Of a stretch of 18,530 nt of DNA, positions 16,351 to 18,530 are shown in pieces. This DNA comes from Alteromonas_F sp964429915 (lineage in GTDB: Bacteria > Pseudomonadota > Gammaproteobacteria > Enterobacterales > Alteromonadaceae): assembly GCA_964429915.1 (NCBI GenBank), contig CAYSDZ010000050.1, positions 1-18,530 on the forward strand. Reading direction: 5' to 3'. Both the position numbers and the translations under genes were made by a program. The number at the start of each line of letters is the position of its first letter. The stretch's first letter is position 1. The notes beneath the pieces are model-generated. The model made no database searches. It worked only from the letters and a program-made list of their open reading frames with translations, and was not told the origin of the DNA.

Positions 16351-16929
16351 TTAATTTTCCAATAAGGGCTGAATGACCTTATCGATCGCTTCTCTGGCTC
16401 TAAAAATACGTGATCTTACCGTGCCCACTGGGCATTCCATCACCGTTGCAATGTCTTCGTAACTCAAACCTTCTATTTCTCTTAGTGTAATTGCCATGCG
16501 GAGATCTTCAGGCAACTTTTCAACTGTTGCATAGAGAACCTGACTTATTTCGTCCGACATCAGGCTAGCTTCTGGTGTTGCGTGTTCCTTTAACGCATCG
16601 CTGCCCTCATAAAAATCGGCCTCTTGGGCATCAACATCGCTTGCCGGTGGCTTTCTACCTTGCGCTACTAAATAATTTTTAGCACTATTCACAGCAATGC
16701 GATAGAGCCAAGTATAAAACGCGCTTTCACCCCGGAAATTGGGCAGGGCTCGGTATGCTTTAATGAACGCTTCTTGTGTTACATCAGCAACATCACCTGA
16801 ATGTTTAACGTAACGAGATACAAGGTGTGCCACTTTGTTTTGGTAACGAGTCACTAATAGGTTGAAGGCATTTTTATCGCCAGCTTGGACTTTTTCAACC
16901 AACTGTTGGTCTGTATACTGCTCGCTCAT
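16351..16929 (-). CDS. rpoE: RNA polymerase sigma factor RpoE (sigma-E / sigma-24)
   Basis: RpoE is the ECF sigma factor directing the envelope stress regulon: outer-membrane protein chaperones, LPS assembly, periplasmic proteases and usually its own operon. The 192-residue product nearly equals the E. coli length. A sigma-2 domain lies at about 22-90, including the DVTQEAFIKAYRAL core-binding and -10 region. An acidic linker follows, then a sigma-4 domain at about 128-186 with the helix-turn-helix around GLSYEDIA...GTVRSRIFRARE (154-179). The ATG at 16929 is preceded by AGGAGAG about ten bases upstream. It is divergent from nadB across 211 bp, as in most gammaproteobacteria, and heads rpoE-rseA-rseB-rseC. 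Confidence 0.98.
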   Translation of the reverse strand: MSEQYTDQQLVEKVQAGDKNAFNLLVTRYQNKVAHLVSRYVKHSGDVADVTQEAFIKAYRALPNFRGESAFYTWLYRIAVNSAKNYLVAQGRKPPASDVDAQEADFYEGSDALKEHATPEASLMSDEISQVLYATVEKLPEDLRMAITLREIEGLSYEDIATVMECPVGTVRSRIFRAREAIDKVIQPLLEN

Positions 16930-17036
16930 TCGAGCTTACTCTCCTAATTATAAATCACTCATTCTTAATAAAATGTAGCGCTTTTGATTTTTCTTGCTAT
17001 TGATTTTTCTTATCTATTGTTACTTAGAAAGATGGA

Positions 17037-17064
17037 ATAGAGACTAAATTTCGTAATAAGTTTC
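17037..17064 (-). promoter_or_regulatory. Candidate sigma-E-dependent promoter of the rpoE operon
   Basis: On the minus strand GAAACTT (17064-17058) is followed after 16 bases by TCTAT (17041-17037). The sigma-E consensus is GGAACTT, 15-17 bases, TCTRA, so the -35 element matches at 6 of 7 positions and the spacing is normal. The implied start near 17030 leaves about 100 bases of leader before rpoE. Autoregulation of rpoE by such a promoter is established in E. coli; here it is an inference from sequence. Confidence 0.5.
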
Positions 17065-17140
17065 ATTTTTTGCGATTTTAACAGGTTGTCAGTAGACTTA
17101 GCGAATATTCTCTTTATCACAATAACAGTTAACGCTAACA

Positions 17141-18530
17141 ATGACATCTACTGCCTCAGCTATTCAACCTGGTTCACTGACTTCCTCATCATCCAATAGC
17201 ACTGCGCACACAACTGATGTGCTTATCATTGGAAGTGGCGCAGCCGGATTAAGTTTAGCACTGCAACTCGCCGACTACTGTAACGTTATCATACTGAGTA
17301 AAAGCGATCGAAACGAAGGGTCGACACGTTATGCTCAAGGTGGCATTGCTGCTGTCTTTGATGAACAAGATTCCATCGATGCCCATATCAAAGATACACT
17401 GAGAGCTGGCGCTGGGTTATGTGACGAAGCTGCGGTTAGGTTTACAGCGGAACGAGCAAAAGAAGCATTGGAATGGCTGATTGGCTACGGTGTGCCGTTT
17501 GACACTGAAACTGATGCTCAAGGCGCGGTGCGTTATCATTTAACACGAGAAGGCGGCCACAGCCATAGGCGTATTCTGCATGCGGCAGACGCTACGGGGG
17601 AAGCCTTGCAAATTACCTTAAATGAGGCCGTAGCAGCGCATCCCAACATTCATTTTTTTGAACGCTACAATGCTATCGACTTAATAAGAAGCCAATCTCG
17701 TCCAACTTATAGTAATGGGGCTTATGTCTGGAATTTAGATACAAAGCAAGTTGAAGTGATTCGCTCTAAGTTCATCGCTTTGGCCTCAGGCGGAGCCAGT
17801 AAAGTGTACCAATACACCTCTAATCCAGATGTGTCGAGTGGCGACGGTATTGCCATGGCATGGCGAGCAGGCTGTAGAGTGGCGAATATGGAATTCAATC
17901 AATTTCACCCCACCTGTCTGTATCACCCTCAGGCAAATAACTTTTTGATCAGTGAAGCACTGCGAGGAGAAGGCGCCTACCTATGCCACAAAGATGGCAC
18001 GCGCTTTATGCACAAATTCGACGATCGGGCCGACCTAGCACCGCGAGATATTGTGGCAAGAGCGATAGACTACGAAATGAAGCGCCTCGGTGCTGATTGC
18101 ATGTATTTAAACATTAGCCATAAACCCTCAGACTTCATTCGCAAGCATTTCCCCAATATTTACAGTAAATGCCGCTCGCTCGGCATAGATATTACTCGCG
18201 AGGCGATCCCTGTTGTTCCAGCTGCCCACTACAGTTGCGGTGGAGTCATCACAGATTTCAACGCTAAAACAGATCTAGAAAATGTATACGCCATTGGCGA
18301 AGTCGCCTATACGGGGCTACACGGAGCAAATAGAATGGCGTCCAACTCTCTGTTGGAGTGCGTAGTTTTTGCGAGATCTGCAGCACAACATATACTTAGT
18401 GCTCTTCCCCACTCTGCACCACCAGGTAATGTCGCTAGCTGGGATGAAACGCAAGTTACTGACTCTGACGAAGAAGTAATTATTCAACATAACTGGCATG
18501 AACTGCGTTTATTTATGTGGGATTATGTTG
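17141..18530 (+). CDS. nadB: L-aspartate oxidase NadB (3' end beyond the window)
   Basis: NadB oxidises L-aspartate to iminoaspartate with FAD, the first step of de novo NAD synthesis; NadA then makes quinolinate. The frame from the ATG at 17141 is open to the window end, giving 463 codons of an expected 540-560, so roughly the last 80-100 residues are missing. It shows the FAD-binding IIGSGAAGLS at about 29-38, the STRYAQGGIAA segment at 61-71, the HSHRRILHAAD stretch, the EFNQFHPT block, and the FAD-contacting GLHGANRMASNSLLE near the end. About 22 Ser/Thr-rich residues precede the first strand, longer than in E. coli. No good ribosome site is seen, but an in-frame stop at 17123 rules out a longer start. 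Divergence from rpoE is the usual arrangement. Confidence 0.96.
   Translation, partial: MTSTASAIQPGSLTSSSSNSTAHTTDVLIIGSGAAGLSLALQLADYCNVIILSKSDRNEGSTRYAQGGIAAVFDEQDSIDAHIKDTLRAGAGLCDEAAVRFTAERAKEALEWLIGYGVPFDTETDAQGAVRYHLTREGGHSHRRILHAADATGEALQITLNEAVAAHPNIHFFERYNAIDLIRSQSRPTYSNGAYVWNLDTKQVEVIRSKFIALASGGASKVYQYTSNPDVSSGDGIAMAWRAGCRVANMEFNQFHPTCLYHPQANNFLISEALRGEGAYLCHKDGTRFMHKFDDRADLAPRDIVARAIDYEMKRLGADCMYLNISHKPSDFIRKHFPNIYSKCRSLGIDITREAIPVVPAAHYSCGGVITDFNAKTDLENVYAIGEVAYTGLHGANRMASNSLLECVVFARSAAQHILSALPHSAPPGNVASWDETQVTDSDEEVIIQHNWHELRLFMWDYV

Noticed and set aside
17070..17098. Possible sigma-70 promoter for nadB (TTGCGA, 17 bases, TAGACT)
   Set aside because: Only 4 of 6 matches in each box. 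Such matches are frequent in AT-rich spacers, so it was not listed as a feature.

Overview
The window looks like a chromosomal core segment of a marine-type gammaproteobacterium, most probably in or near the Alteromonadales. The evidence is the conserved order nadB <-> rpoE-rseA-rseB-rseC-lepA-lepB-rnc-era, the radA / large PilZ protein / serB neighbourhood also known from vibrios and alteromonads, and moderately AT-rich coding DNA. The genus cannot be fixed from sequence reading alone. There are no rRNA, tRNA, CRISPR, transposase or phage genes.

Layout. (1) 15-1379, minus: radA. (2) 1595-4153, plus: an 852-residue protein with two PilZ domains, each with a complete c-di-GMP-binding signature. 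It is divergent from radA, and its 3' end overlaps that of serB by 37 bp. (3) 4117-5100, minus: serB. (4) 5186-7551, minus: a two-gene accessory unit, consisting of an exported right-handed beta-helix protein and, overlapping it by 8 bp, a membrane-anchored or exported protein with a 12-bp tandem repeat (LKPQ tetrapeptides) and an all-helical C-terminal domain of no family I recognise. A 100-N assembly gap sits inside the repeat. (5) 7833-8417, plus: a two-TM Smp/AhpA (YtjB)-like protein that normally lies directly divergent from serB, so unit (4) appears inserted at that junction. (6) 8390-14062, minus: a very tight run, in transcription order lepA-lepB-rnc-era-pdxH-yjjV (TatD family). pdxH occupies the slot where recO-pdxJ usually follow era. 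(7) 14153-16929, minus: rpoE-rseA-rseB-rseC, the sigma-E envelope stress module, with a good candidate sigma-E promoter upstream. (8) 17141 to the window end, plus: nadB, cut by the window edge.

How the parts work together. RpoE, RseA and RseB sense and answer envelope protein stress; RseC, the signal peptidase LepB and the ribosomal factor LepA follow in the same direction. RNase III, Era, PdxH and the TatD-like hydrolase form the translation, ribosome-assembly and cofactor tail of that transcription unit. The PilZ protein is a c-di-GMP effector candidate. The accessory pair upstream of serB is the least understood part: both products carry export signals, they are translationally linked, and the repeat region is expected to vary in length between strains. 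No complete new system can be claimed, but this pair is the place to look.
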